Shown here: piece by piece, positions 33,163 to 39,988 of the stretch | Position numbering within the stretch: the stretch's first letter is position 1 | Layout: the number at the start of each line of letters is the position of its first letter | Assembly (NCBI RefSeq): GCF_003387075.1 | Contig: NZ_QUMQ01000001.1 | Span: 8,246,001-8,310,000, forward strand | Direction of reading: 5' to 3' | Length of the DNA: 64,000 bases | Origin: Asanoa ferruginea | Lineage (GTDB): Bacteria > Actinomycetota > Actinomycetes > Mycobacteriales > Micromonosporaceae | Program-made: the position numbers and the translations under genes | Notes under the pieces: generated by a model | What the model was told of the DNA's origin: nothing | The model's input: the letters and a program-made list of their open reading frames with translations, nothing else | The model's database searches: none

Positions 33163-35013
33163 ATGACCCTGCGCACCGTGGTGTCCGGACAGACCTGCCT
33201 GTTGACCGACGCCGGTGGCAACGTGACCGACACCGGCGGGTTCTTCGTCGCGGACACTCGACACCTGTCCCGGTGGGTGCTGACCGTGCACGGCCGCGCC
33301 CTGCGCGCCCTCTCGTCGTCGACCGACGAGGTGGTGTTGGCGCCGCCGACCGTACGCAACGAGAATCCGCCGTTCGTCCTCCGCCGCGGGCAGTTGCTCG
33401 GGTCCGGGGTGCTGGTCGAGGAGCTGACCCTGACCAGCTTCGTGTCGGCGCCGCAGACGGTGCGGGTGGCGCTGTCGGTCGAGGCCGACTTCAGCGACCA
33501 GTTCGAGCTGCGGTCGTCGCGGTTGTTCGACAAGTCGGACGCTGACCGCTCGGTGTCGGCGACCGACTCGGCGGTCGTTTTCTCCTACTCGCGCCGGGGC
33601 TTCAGCCGCTCGACGCAGCTCACCACATCGCCGCCGGCGCGGTTGTCGGCCGACGGGGCGCAGTGGACGGTGACCTTGCCGCCACAGGGCTCGGTGACCC
33701 TGCGGGCGACGGTGTCGGCCTCGTCGGCGGGGACGGTCGCGTTGGCTCCGGTGCCGGCGTCGGCGCGGGGCGACGACCTCGACCGGTGCGTGGCACAGGG
33801 GCTCGCCGACCTCGACAGTTTGCGGATCGCGGCCGCCGACCTGGTTGCCGATCTACCCTCGGGCACGGTGGTGCCGGCCGCGGGCGCACCGTGGTTCCTG
33901 ACCTTGTTCGGCCGCGACAGCCTGCTGACGTCGCTGTTCGCCCTGCCCTACCGGCCGGAGCTGGCCGAAGGCACGCTGCGCGTGCTGGCGGCGACCCAGG
34001 GCCGGAATCATGATCCGGCGCATCTGGAGGAGCCGGGCAAGATCCTGCACGAGATGCGCCAGGGTGAGCTGGCCACGCTCGGCGAGGTCCCCTATGGCCG
34101 CTACTACGGCACCGTCGACGCGACACCGCTGTTTCTCGTGCTGCTGGCCGCACACTTCGACCTCACCGGCGACGAGCTCCTGGCCAAGGACCTCGAACCG
34201 GCCGCCCGGGCGGCGATCGGATGGATGCTCGACGACGGCGGGATGCTGGCCACCGGCTACCTGCGCTACCGCACCGACGGCGCCGGCCTGGTGCACCAGT
34301 GCTGGAAGGACTCGGCCGACTCGATCGTCTTCGCCGACGGCACGGCCGCGTCCGGGCCGATCGCGGTGAGCGAGGCGCAGGCCTACGCCTACCGGGCCCT
34401 GCGCGGCACGGCCGAGCTGGCCCGGCGGGCCTGGGGTGACCCGGATTGGGCCGCGTCGCTCGACCAGCGGGCCGACCTTCTCCAGCAGGTGTTCTCGGCC
34501 GACTTCCGGTTGCCGAACGCCTTCGTCGCGCTGGCCCTCGACGGCGGGGACCGGCAGGTCGACGCGCTCGCCTCGAACGCCGGCCACGTCCTCTGGTCGG
34601 GCATCCTCGACGACTCCTGGGCGGCCCTGGTCGCGGACCGGCTCGTGGCCGACGACTTCTTCTCCGGGTGGGGAATCCGGACGCTGGCGGCGGGGCAGCC
34701 GCCCTACCACCCGCTCTCCTACCACCGCGGCGGCGTCTGGCCGCACGACACCGCGCTGGCGGTGGCCGGGCTGGCGCGGGTCGGGCACACCGACGCCGCG
34801 GCGCGGGTGGCGTCGGGTCTGGTCGCGGCCGCCGCGGCGGCGGGTGGGCGGCTACCCGAGGTGCTGACCGGGCTCGATCGCAAGCCCGGGCAGCCACCGG
34901 TCCCCTATCCGCACTCGTGCTCCCCGCAGGCCTGGGCGGCGGCCGCGCCCCTGCTGCTGCGCACGGTCTTGACCTATTCGGACGGATCCCACGCGGCGAG
35001 CCGGTCGAAGTGA
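33163..35013 (+). CDS. Glycogen-debranching-like glycosidase (GDE N-terminal domain)
   Basis: A 616-residue cytoplasmic protein. The N-terminal beta domain (about 1-200) carries the GDE_N_bis signature TDTGGFFVADTRHLSRWVLT. The C-terminal (alpha/alpha)6 barrel (about 235-600) contains PWFLTLFGRDSLLTSLFALP, GKILHEMRQGELA, YYGTVDATPLFLVLLAAHF and HQCWKDSADSIVF, typical of amylo-alpha-1,6-glucosidase relatives. These proteins act on alpha-glucosides or plant glycosides rather than on glycogen itself in many bacteria. Fourth gene of the operon, 61 bp after the previous one. The 3' end overlaps a convergent gene by 40 bp. Confidence 0.9.
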   Translation: MTLRTVVSGQTCLLTDAGGNVTDTGGFFVADTRHLSRWVLTVHGRALRALSSSTDEVVLAPPTVRNENPPFVLRRGQLLGSGVLVEELTLTSFVSAPQTVRVALSVEADFSDQFELRSSRLFDKSDADRSVSATDSAVVFSYSRRGFSRSTQLTTSPPARLSADGAQWTVTLPPQGSVTLRATVSASSAGTVALAPVPASARGDDLDRCVAQGLADLDSLRIAAADLVADLPSGTVVPAAGAPWFLTLFGRDSLLTSLFALPYRPELAEGTLRVLAATQGRNHDPAHLEEPGKILHEMRQGELATLGEVPYGRYYGTVDATPLFLVLLAAHFDLTGDELLAKDLEPAARAAIGWMLDDGGMLATGYLRYRTDGAGLVHQCWKDSADSIVFADGTAASGPIAVSEAQAYAYRALRGTAELARRAWGDPDWAASLDQRADLLQQVFSADFRLPNAFVALALDGGDRQVDALASNAGHVLWSGILDDSWAALVADRLVADDFFSGWGIRTLAAGQPPYHPLSYHRGGVWPHDTALAVAGLARVGHTDAAARVASGLVAAAAAAGGRLPEVLTGLDRKPGQPPVPYPHSCSPQAWAAAAPLLLRTVLTYSDGSHAASRSK

Positions 35014-35753
35014 CGCCGGTCGCCGTCGAGCTTGAGAGAGTCCAGCGGAATCCGGTCATAGAGGGCTAGAACCAGCTCACCGGCGGTGCCCCGGATGGCA
35101 GTGCCGGCCGCGTCCGGGTCATCGCCGGCAGCAGTGGCGATGCGGGTGGTCCGTGCGCCGGCGGGGGTGAGCGAGAGCCGCCAGGATCGGCCCTCGACGG
35201 CGTGAAACTCGATGTCGGCGGGCTCGTGCGGCCAGGCCACGGTCGTCGCGACGCAGGTGAAGAGGAACTCCTCGACGCCGTCGAGTGCCACCTCCGCCGG
35301 CAGCGGCTCCGCCGCGTCCACGGTGACCTGGGCGTCGTAGGTGTGCACCGCCATCTGCTGAAGCTGGTGCCGCGCGACGGCACCACAGGTCGACGGCGAC
35401 TGCGAATCATCCCACCAGCTCCAGCAGCCACGATCCGGGCCGGCCTCGCGCAGCGCGCTCACCAGCTCCTGGGTGGACTCGGCCAACCAGGCGAGCAGGG
35501 CCTCGCGCTCGCGAGGCGCGGCCGGAGCGCCCTCTGCGGCGGCCTTGGTCGTGGCGGTCGGCCCAGCGGCGATGGTGGCCGCCCAGGCACGCCGCCCCTC
35601 CCCGATGTGCTCCGCCAGATCGAAGAGCGTCCACTCGGGGCAGGTCGGCACCTGCACGTCGAGACTGGGCGCGGCGGCGATCGCGGCCCGGAAGGCGGTC
35701 GATCGGTCGTCGATCAGCCGCAGCAGATCGGGGAACTCCAAGGTCTCTCGCAC
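34974..35753 (-). CDS. Maleylpyruvate isomerase family mycothiol-dependent-type enzyme
   Basis: A 259-residue DinB-like four-helix protein of the TIGR03083 type. The N-terminal helix bundle contains VPTCPEWTLFDLAEHIGEGR, whose His is a metal ligand, and later VARHQLQQMAVHTYDAQVT with two more His. The C-terminal part (FTCVATTVAWPHEPADIEFH and the following domain) is SCP2-like. The family transfers or uses mycothiol; the substrate is not predictable. GTG/ATG choice: ATG 35737 or GTG 35753; the latter is used. The 3' end overlaps the debranching-enzyme gene by 40 bp tail to tail. Confidence 0.85.
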   Translation of the reverse strand: MRETLEFPDLLRLIDDRSTAFRAAIAAAPSLDVQVPTCPEWTLFDLAEHIGEGRRAWAATIAAGPTATTKAAAEGAPAAPREREALLAWLAESTQELVSALREAGPDRGCWSWWDDSQSPSTCGAVARHQLQQMAVHTYDAQVTVDAAEPLPAEVALDGVEEFLFTCVATTVAWPHEPADIEFHAVEGRSWRLSLTPAGARTTRIATAAGDDPDAAGTAIRGTAGELVLALYDRIPLDSLKLDGDRRHFDRLAAWDPSE

Positions 35754-35796
35754 GCCGGCTTTCTACCACCGCGCTCCGACAAGCGCATTCTGATTT

Positions 35797-36462
35797 TCAG
35801 GCCTGGAAGTAGTCGGGACCCCAACAGGTCGCGTCCGCCGGCAATTCCCACCAGTGCGGCATCAGCGTCGGCTGCCATGCCGGGTCCGGCTGGAAATCCA
35901 TCCACCGGCCGTCGAACGGCGCGGCACCGGCGCGGGCCAGGGCAAGCAGCCGCTCACCCTCGGCCCTGACCCCGGCGGCCTCGACCTCATCCCAGAACGC
36001 CGGTTCGCCCGTGTATTCGGCGAACGCGTCCTCGTCCTTCCACGACCACCTGCCGTCTGGGTAGACGAGCAGGTCGAGCTCCTGGTCGTAGACGTCGACC
36101 CCGCCGGCCCAACGGCTGACCGGACGCTCCAGGTTGACGTACCAACGCTCGAAACCGCTGCCAGGCAGCCAGCCCCACCAGATCGAATGCGCCGCGCCGG
36201 GCGGCATCAGCATCAGCGTCCGGAAGGGCTGCCAGGTGGTCAGATCGAGCAGCGTCGTCATCCGCAGCGACGTGAGCAGCGACAGCTCCCGCGTCGGCCG
36301 GCCGGCGGTGTCGACCCGGCGGAGGGCCTGCGAGCCAGCCTCGATCCAGATCGCCAGCCCGCGCTCGTCGTCGCTGACCACCCGTCCGCACAGCACCGAA
36401 CTGACCCGGCCGTCCGGGAGAAGATGCCGGCGGACGATCGTCCGCCCGTGCTCAAAAATCAT
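35797..36462 (-). CDS. DUF402 domain protein
   Basis: A 221-residue protein of the DUF402 fold, related to FomD and to nucleoside di/triphosphate phosphatases. The signature is WYVNLERPVSRWAGGVDVYD then QELDLLVYPDGRWSWKDEDAF (key residues D-x-E-L-D and W-x-W-K-D-E-D), with acidic residues that bind divalent metal. The C-terminus has a conserved-looking PDPAWQPTLMPHWWELP. ATG 36462 is chosen because upstream codons belong to a minisatellite. The physiological role is unknown; nucleotide phosphatase is the family expectation. Confidence 0.85.
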   Translation of the reverse strand: MIFEHGRTIVRRHLLPDGRVSSVLCGRVVSDDERGLAIWIEAGSQALRRVDTAGRPTRELSLLTSLRMTTLLDLTTWQPFRTLMLMPPGAAHSIWWGWLPGSGFERWYVNLERPVSRWAGGVDVYDQELDLLVYPDGRWSWKDEDAFAEYTGEPAFWDEVEAAGVRAEGERLLALARAGAAPFDGRWMDFQPDPAWQPTLMPHWWELPADATCWGPDYFQA

Positions 36463-36497
36463 CCGGGAACGATATCCACCCCGGCTGCCGTTTGTCG

Positions 36498-36803
36498 GTC
36501 GGCGGCCCGTTGCCGGTCGGCGGCCCGTTGCCGGTCGGCGGCCCGTTGCCGGTCGGCGGCCCGTTGCCCGTCGGCGGCCCGTTGCCCGTCGGCGGCCCGT
36601 TGCCCGTCGGCGGCCCGTTGCCCGTCGGCGGCCCGTTGCCCGTCGGCGGCCCGTTGCCCGTCGGCGGCCCGTTGCCCGTCGGCGGCCCGTTGCCCGTCGG
36701 CGGCCCCTTATCGGTCGGCGGCCCCTTATCGGTCGGCGGCCCCTTATCGGTCGGCGGCCCCTTATCGGTCGGCGGCCCGTTGCCGGTCGGCGGCCCGTTG
36801 CCG
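36498..36803. repeat. 18-bp minisatellite, 17 tandem copies
   Basis: Seventeen uninterrupted copies of an 18-bp unit (GTCGGCGGCCCGTTGCCG). There are four blocks: 3 copies with GTTGCCG, 8 with GTTGCCC, 4 with CTTATCG, then 2 with GTTGCCG. The blocks show successive duplication of variants. On the minus strand it begins as the 3' coding end of the membrane-protein gene (repeat ADRQRA) and that gene's TAA lies in the last CTTATCG copy at 36762-36764. The rest fills the gap before the DUF402 gene. There are no spacers, so it is not a CRISPR. Confidence 0.97.
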
Positions 36804-37811
36804 GTCGGCGGCGCGACCGAGTTCGGCCAGCCGGGTTGCCTGTTCGTGCCATTGGACCAGGGCGGCGGCGAGGCCGAGCGCGGCCAACGGCAGGATGACC
36901 AGCAGCGCCCACTGGATCGGCACCAGATAGATCGGGCGTCCCAGGTCCATGTTGGAGTAGGCCCAGCCGGACAGCGCCAGCTTGACCGTTGCCGCGAGAG
37001 CCAGCGCTGGCACGGCGAGCGTGGCGACCCGCCAGCGAAGGGCCGCGGGCATGGTCAGCACGGCGAGGGCCGCACCCAGGACGCTGACCGCGATCGCCGA
37101 GATCCAGACGTACAGGACCAGCTCCGACGAGGTGTAAAGCTCGTGGAAGGCGTACACGGTGCGGCCGCCGGTCAATCGCAAGTGTCGCGCCTGGTGATGG
37201 CTGACCAGCGCGATGATCTGCGGCACGGCGATGCCGCCGACGAAGACGAGCACGCGCACCGGCCGCACCACCGTGGTGACCGGCGGGCCCGACACGCTGA
37301 GCGCCGCGGCGGCGAGCAGGCCCAGTGCCAGCGGCCACAACAGGTTGACGGCGGCGAGCGGGTCGGTGTCGTAGCGCTGGGCCACCAGGACCGCCTCACC
37401 CAGCACTGTCACCCACGCCAGGGCGGCCGCGGAACGGCGAAGCCCGAACAGGACCGCGAGCACCACCGCGCCCCAGCCGATCGCGCGCAGGTAGGTGGCG
37501 GGATTGGCCGGAGGGACGTCGAACAACCGGGCGACCCGCTGAGACAGCAGCAGGATCGAGGCGAGCAAGCCGAACGCGGTGGCGGCGGTGCGCCAGTCCG
37601 GACCGGCTACGGCAGGCACGGCCGCGCCGGCGCGGGCCCGCAGGCCCGACGCGATGAGGTCGGCGGCTTCGCCGAGGCTCGGCCACCGCTGGCCGGGTCG
37701 TGCGCCGGTGACGAGGACGGCGAGCATCTCGTCCTCGTAGACCCGGCGGTGCGACCACGGATACCAGGCGAGCAGCCGTCGGTAGCGCTTCTCCAGGTCC
37801 GCCTCGCTCAC
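36762..37811 (-). CDS. Integral membrane protein, paired with PadR
   Basis: A 349-residue protein. A short cytoplasmic N-terminal region, MSEADLEKRYRRLLAWYPWS then HRRVYEDEMLAVLV, is the kind seen in membrane proteins encoded next to PadR regulators. About eight helices follow (from about residue 75), ending LLVILPLAALGLAAALVQW. The last 20 residues are ADRQRA repeats because the gene runs into a minisatellite. Start GTG 37811 has GGGAGGGTG upstream. The preceding PadR gene ends 47 bp before it, with a 50-bp duplication at the junction. Function unknown; presumably under PadR control. Confidence 0.8.
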   Translation of the reverse strand: MSEADLEKRYRRLLAWYPWSHRRVYEDEMLAVLVTGARPGQRWPSLGEAADLIASGLRARAGAAVPAVAGPDWRTAATAFGLLASILLLSQRVARLFDVPPANPATYLRAIGWGAVVLAVLFGLRRSAAALAWVTVLGEAVLVAQRYDTDPLAAVNLLWPLALGLLAAAALSVSGPPVTTVVRPVRVLVFVGGIAVPQIIALVSHHQARHLRLTGGRTVYAFHELYTSSELVLYVWISAIAVSVLGAALAVLTMPAALRWRVATLAVPALALAATVKLALSGWAYSNMDLGRPIYLVPIQWALLVILPLAALGLAAALVQWHEQATRLAELGRAADRQRAADRQRAADR

Positions 37812-37883
37812 GCCACACCCTCCCGGGGCCGAAAGCGCTTTTCCAGGTCGACTTCGCTCACGCCACACCCTCCTGGGGCCGAA
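37785..37883. repeat. 50-bp direct duplication across the PadR/membrane gene junction
   Basis: 37785-37833 and 37835-37883 are two 49-base copies with five differences. Each copy carries, on the minus strand, a gene end (...EGVA stop) and the start of the membrane gene (MSE-x-DLEKR). As a result the copy next to PadR encodes a 17-residue remnant, MSEVDLEKRFRPREGVA, that starts at the PadR stop and ends just at the real start of the membrane gene. Confidence 0.85.
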
Positions 37884-38205
37884 GGTCCGTGCGCCGCAGC
37901 CGCGCGGCGGCGGCGCTGGCGTTGCGGCGCAGTCGCGCCGTCTGCTCCGTCAGGCTGCGCTCGCCCAGGGCGGTCAGCCGGTAGTAGCGGCGCAGCCGGG
38001 ACTGCACCACCTCCTCGCGGTCGACCTCGATGAGCCCGTCGGCGCGGAGCCGGTCGAGCACCGCGTAAAGCGTGCCGGCCCGCAGCCGCACCTGCCCATC
38101 GGAGATCTGCCGAACGTCTTCGATCACGCCATAGCCGTGCTGCGGCGTCGCCGCCAGGGCGGTGAGGATCAGGAACGTGGGCTCGGACATGGGACGGTCG
38201 CTCAT
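37858..38205 (-). CDS. PadR family transcriptional regulator
   Basis: A 115-residue PadR-type winged-helix repressor. Diagnostic residues: LTALAATPQHGYGVIEDVRQ, SDGQVRLRAGTLYAVLDRLR and ADGLIEVDREEVVQSRLRRYY with YRLTALG. It is the short class without a long C-terminal domain. ATG 38205 or ATG 38190 could start it. A perfect dyad operator lies 10 bp upstream, consistent with autoregulation, and the membrane protein gene follows in the same operon. The inducing ligand is unknown. Confidence 0.93.
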   Translation of the reverse strand: MSDRPMSEPTFLILTALAATPQHGYGVIEDVRQISDGQVRLRAGTLYAVLDRLRADGLIEVDREEVVQSRLRRYYRLTALGERSLTEQTARLRRNASAAAARLRRTDLRPQEGVA

Positions 38206-38214
38206 GGACGATGA

Positions 38215-38235
38215 ATATACCGCGTCGCGGTATAT
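38215..38235. promoter_or_regulatory. PadR operator
   Basis: ATATACCGC-GTC-GCGGTATAT is a perfect 9-3-9 inverted repeat, 10 bp upstream of the PadR start codon. Position and symmetry fit the autoregulatory site of a dimeric PadR repressor. Confidence 0.8.
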
Positions 38236-38269
38236 GCCGACAGACGGCCTTCAGTCAGCCAAGGCAAAC

Positions 38270-38302
38270 AAGCGGAGCGGCGTCATCGACGCCGCTCCGC
38301 TT
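38270..38302 (-). terminator. Intrinsic terminator of the HTH/DUF397 operon
   Basis: A perfect 14-bp stem (AAGCGGAGCGGCGT with its complement) and a 5-base loop lie 49 bp after the DUF397 stop. On the minus strand it is followed by TTGTTTGCCTT. Confidence 0.85.
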
Positions 38303-38350
38303 GTGTCAGGCCCGCTGGCCCACGCGGCGAGGCACCGCCGCGGTTGCCGC

Positions 38351-38566
38351 CTATTTCACGAGGTCGTCGAACTCGCCGTCCTTGGCGCCGTCGATGAAGG
38401 CCTGGAACTCCGCCCTGGTGTAAACGATCATCTCGGCGTCAGGTCTGCGGGAGTGCCGTATGGCGATCATGTCGGCAGCGGGAGCAACCTGGACACAGTT
38501 TCCGCCCGCACTCCGAGTGGCGACACGCCAGGCGAGTGCGTCGCGGTCGAGCTTTACATAGGTCAT
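38351..38566 (-). CDS. DUF397 domain protein
   Basis: A 71-residue DUF397 protein. The family pattern W-x-x-S/T..SGG..NCV.VA is seen as LAWRVATRSAGGNCVQVAPA, then MIAIRHSRRPDAEMIVYTRA ending EFQAFIDGAKDGEFDDL. DUF397 genes of actinomycetes almost always follow a Scr1-type helix-turn-helix gene; here the regulator is 23 bp upstream. The pair is thought to behave like a regulator/antitoxin module in development, but the biochemical role is not established. A terminator follows. Confidence 0.93.
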   Translation of the reverse strand: MTYVKLDRDALAWRVATRSAGGNCVQVAPAADMIAIRHSRRPDAEMIVYTRAEFQAFIDGAKDGEFDDLVK

Positions 38567-38589
38567 TTGGCACCTGTCCTCGATGACAG

Positions 38590-39447
38590 TCAGGAGAGAG
38601 CGCTGACGCGCTTCTTGATGATCTCTAGGGTTCGCCTGGGGTCTTCCGCTAGATCAGCCAAGCGATCGAAAGCCTGCTGGCAGCGTATAACTTCGTCCGT
38701 TTTGTCGGTGAAGTTCTGGCCGAGCTGGCCTTCCGTATAGGCGGTGTCGGGGATCAAGTGCTCGGCGAAGGTAAACACCGAGAACGTTCCCTGCATGCCC
38801 GGATGGGAGCCAGCAGCGAAGGACAACACCTGCAACGTCACGTTGGACAGCTCTCCGAACTCGACGAGCTTGGCCAGCTGCGCCAACATGACGTCTGGGC
38901 CACCGACGATCCGATGGAGCACACCCTCGTCCAGGATCGCGTGAACATCCACATCGGGCTCGTCCGTCAGGATCCGCCGCCGAGCGAGCCGGGCCGCGAC
39001 CGCCTGGGCGAGCTGATCCGCGGTGAAGTCCGACCGCACGCGAACGATGACCGCCTTCGCATAGGCCTCCGTCTGGAACAGCCCCGGCACGACCATGGCC
39101 TCGAAGTTGGAGATCGTTCTGGCGGCACTTTCATAGCTCAGGTAGTTAGCGGTTGGCCCCTCGATCTTGAATCGCTGCCACCAGTCTGTCTGCCGCCCTT
39201 CGACGGCGATGGCCAGCAGTTCGTCGGTCGTTGCCTTGTCCAGCTGGTAAAGCAGGCACAACTCACGCACGTAAGGGACGACGGGCGCCCGCCCACCGGT
39301 TTCCAGCCGACTGAGCTGGGCTGGATCGATGTTGGTCCGCTGGGCAACCTCGCTCGCCGTGAGACCGCGTTCGTCGCGGTAGCGGCGAAGACGGTTCCCT
39401 AATTCCTTGCGGCGCACGGTGGGACTGCTGCGCGCAGTAGTCGCCAT
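38590..39447 (-). CDS. Scr1-family helix-turn-helix regulator (DUF5753)
   Basis: A 285-residue regulator. Residues about 14-70 are an XRE helix-turn-helix (LGNRLRRYRDERGLTASEVA then QRTNIDPAQLSRLETGGRAP). The rest is DUF5753/Scr1-like (FEAMVVPGLFQTEAYAKAVI, DVHAILDEGVLHRIVGGPDV and LQVLSFAAGSHPGMQGTFSV). It heads an operon with the DUF397 gene. GGAGGGG precedes ATG 39447 closely, and TTGACA boxes lie upstream. It is divergent from a second Scr1-type module at 39.7-41.2 kb; cross-regulation is possible. Confidence 0.93.
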   Translation of the reverse strand: MATTARSSPTVRRKELGNRLRRYRDERGLTASEVAQRTNIDPAQLSRLETGGRAPVVPYVRELCLLYQLDKATTDELLAIAVEGRQTDWWQRFKIEGPTANYLSYESAARTISNFEAMVVPGLFQTEAYAKAVIVRVRSDFTADQLAQAVAARLARRRILTDEPDVDVHAILDEGVLHRIVGGPDVMLAQLAKLVEFGELSNVTLQVLSFAAGSHPGMQGTFSVFTFAEHLIPDTAYTEGQLGQNFTDKTDEVIRCQQAFDRLADLAEDPRRTLEIIKKRVSALS

Positions 39448-39467
39448 GTCCCCTCCGTTATCTGATC

Positions 39468-39526
39468 AAACACAGGGTGTCAAGTGCTCGATGGCAAGAC
39501 CGGCGTCGACAAACATAGTGTGTCAA
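39468..39526. promoter_or_regulatory. Promoter with 16-bp direct repeats for the Scr1/DUF397 operon
   Basis: AAACACAGGGTGTCAA (39468-39483) and AAACATAGTGTGTCAA (39511-39526) match at 14 of 16 positions with a 43-bp period, about four helical turns. On the minus strand each begins TTGACAC, a good -35 hexamer; for the nearer copy a weak -10 (around GATAAC) falls at suitable distance just before the start codon. The repeats may be both promoter and regulator-binding sites. Confidence 0.55.
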
Positions 39527-39611
39527 CCGGGGGCTTGGCAATTGCCACGCGGCGCGGCACGCCGCACACTCTAAATTGGCGGCCGCCACTGTCGCTGTAG
39601 GACGGAATGAA

Positions 39612-39643
39612 GAAGCCCTTCCGGCGGACACCAGAAGGGCTTC
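39612..39643 (+). terminator. Hairpin upstream of the small membrane protein gene
   Basis: GAAGCCCTTC and its exact complement GAAGGGCTTC enclose a 12-base loop. It lies 48 bp before ATG 39691 and has no T-run after it on the plus strand, so an mRNA leader hairpin or attenuator is as likely as a terminator. Confidence 0.45.
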
Positions 39644-39690
39644 CAAGGCAACCGAACTCCAGACGGATCCCACCATCGAGAGGAACGGTC

Positions 39691-39936
39691 ATGTCCAGCT
39701 TAATGCTGAGCCCACTCGCCGCACAGACCGAAGCCACCGCGAACGCAACGCGCGGCGTCCTGATCGTCGTCGCGTCCCTTCTGCTGGTGCTGGCCCTGCG
39801 CTCGGCACGGCTCATGTTCCAGCCCCTGAACGAACTCCTGCGAACGGTCGCTACCGCGCTCGTCGTGGTGCTGCTGATCGTCGCCGTCCTCACCGTCGTG
39901 GTCGGTGCGCTGATCTTGAGCCTGGCCGACACATAG
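39691..39936 (+). CDS. Small two-helix membrane protein
   Basis: 81 residues from ATG 39691, preceded by GAGAGGAAC. It has two hydrophobic helices, VLIVVASLLLVLALRSA at about residues 24-40 and VATALVVVLLIVAVLTVVVG at about 54-73, joined by RLMFQPLNELLRT. It has no recognised family. It lies 52 bp upstream of a Scr1-type regulator on the same strand, so it takes the place that a DUF397 gene has in the opposite operon. That suggests a membrane partner for the regulator, but this is inference. Confidence 0.7.
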   Translation: MSSLMLSPLAAQTEATANATRGVLIVVASLLLVLALRSARLMFQPLNELLRTVATALVVVLLIVAVLTVVVGALILSLADT

Positions 39937-39988
39937 GTCGCGGAGGCCCGACTGACCGCACGGCGCCGCCCTAGGAGGAGGAATCGCA

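Noticed and set aside
33163-35013. Calling the debranching-type enzyme glgX or treX
   Set aside because: It has the GDE N-terminal domain and an (alpha/alpha)6 barrel, not a GH13 barrel, and its operon is for an imported glycoside rather than glycogen.
36498-36803. Possible CRISPR array
   Set aside because: The 18-bp units are contiguous with no unique spacers and no cas genes are present; it is a minisatellite.
35797-37338. A 513-codon minus-strand frame joining a repeat-rich N-terminus to the DUF402 protein
   Set aside because: It exists only because the 18-bp minisatellite is open in all frames; the DUF402 domain has its own ATG at 36462 after the array.
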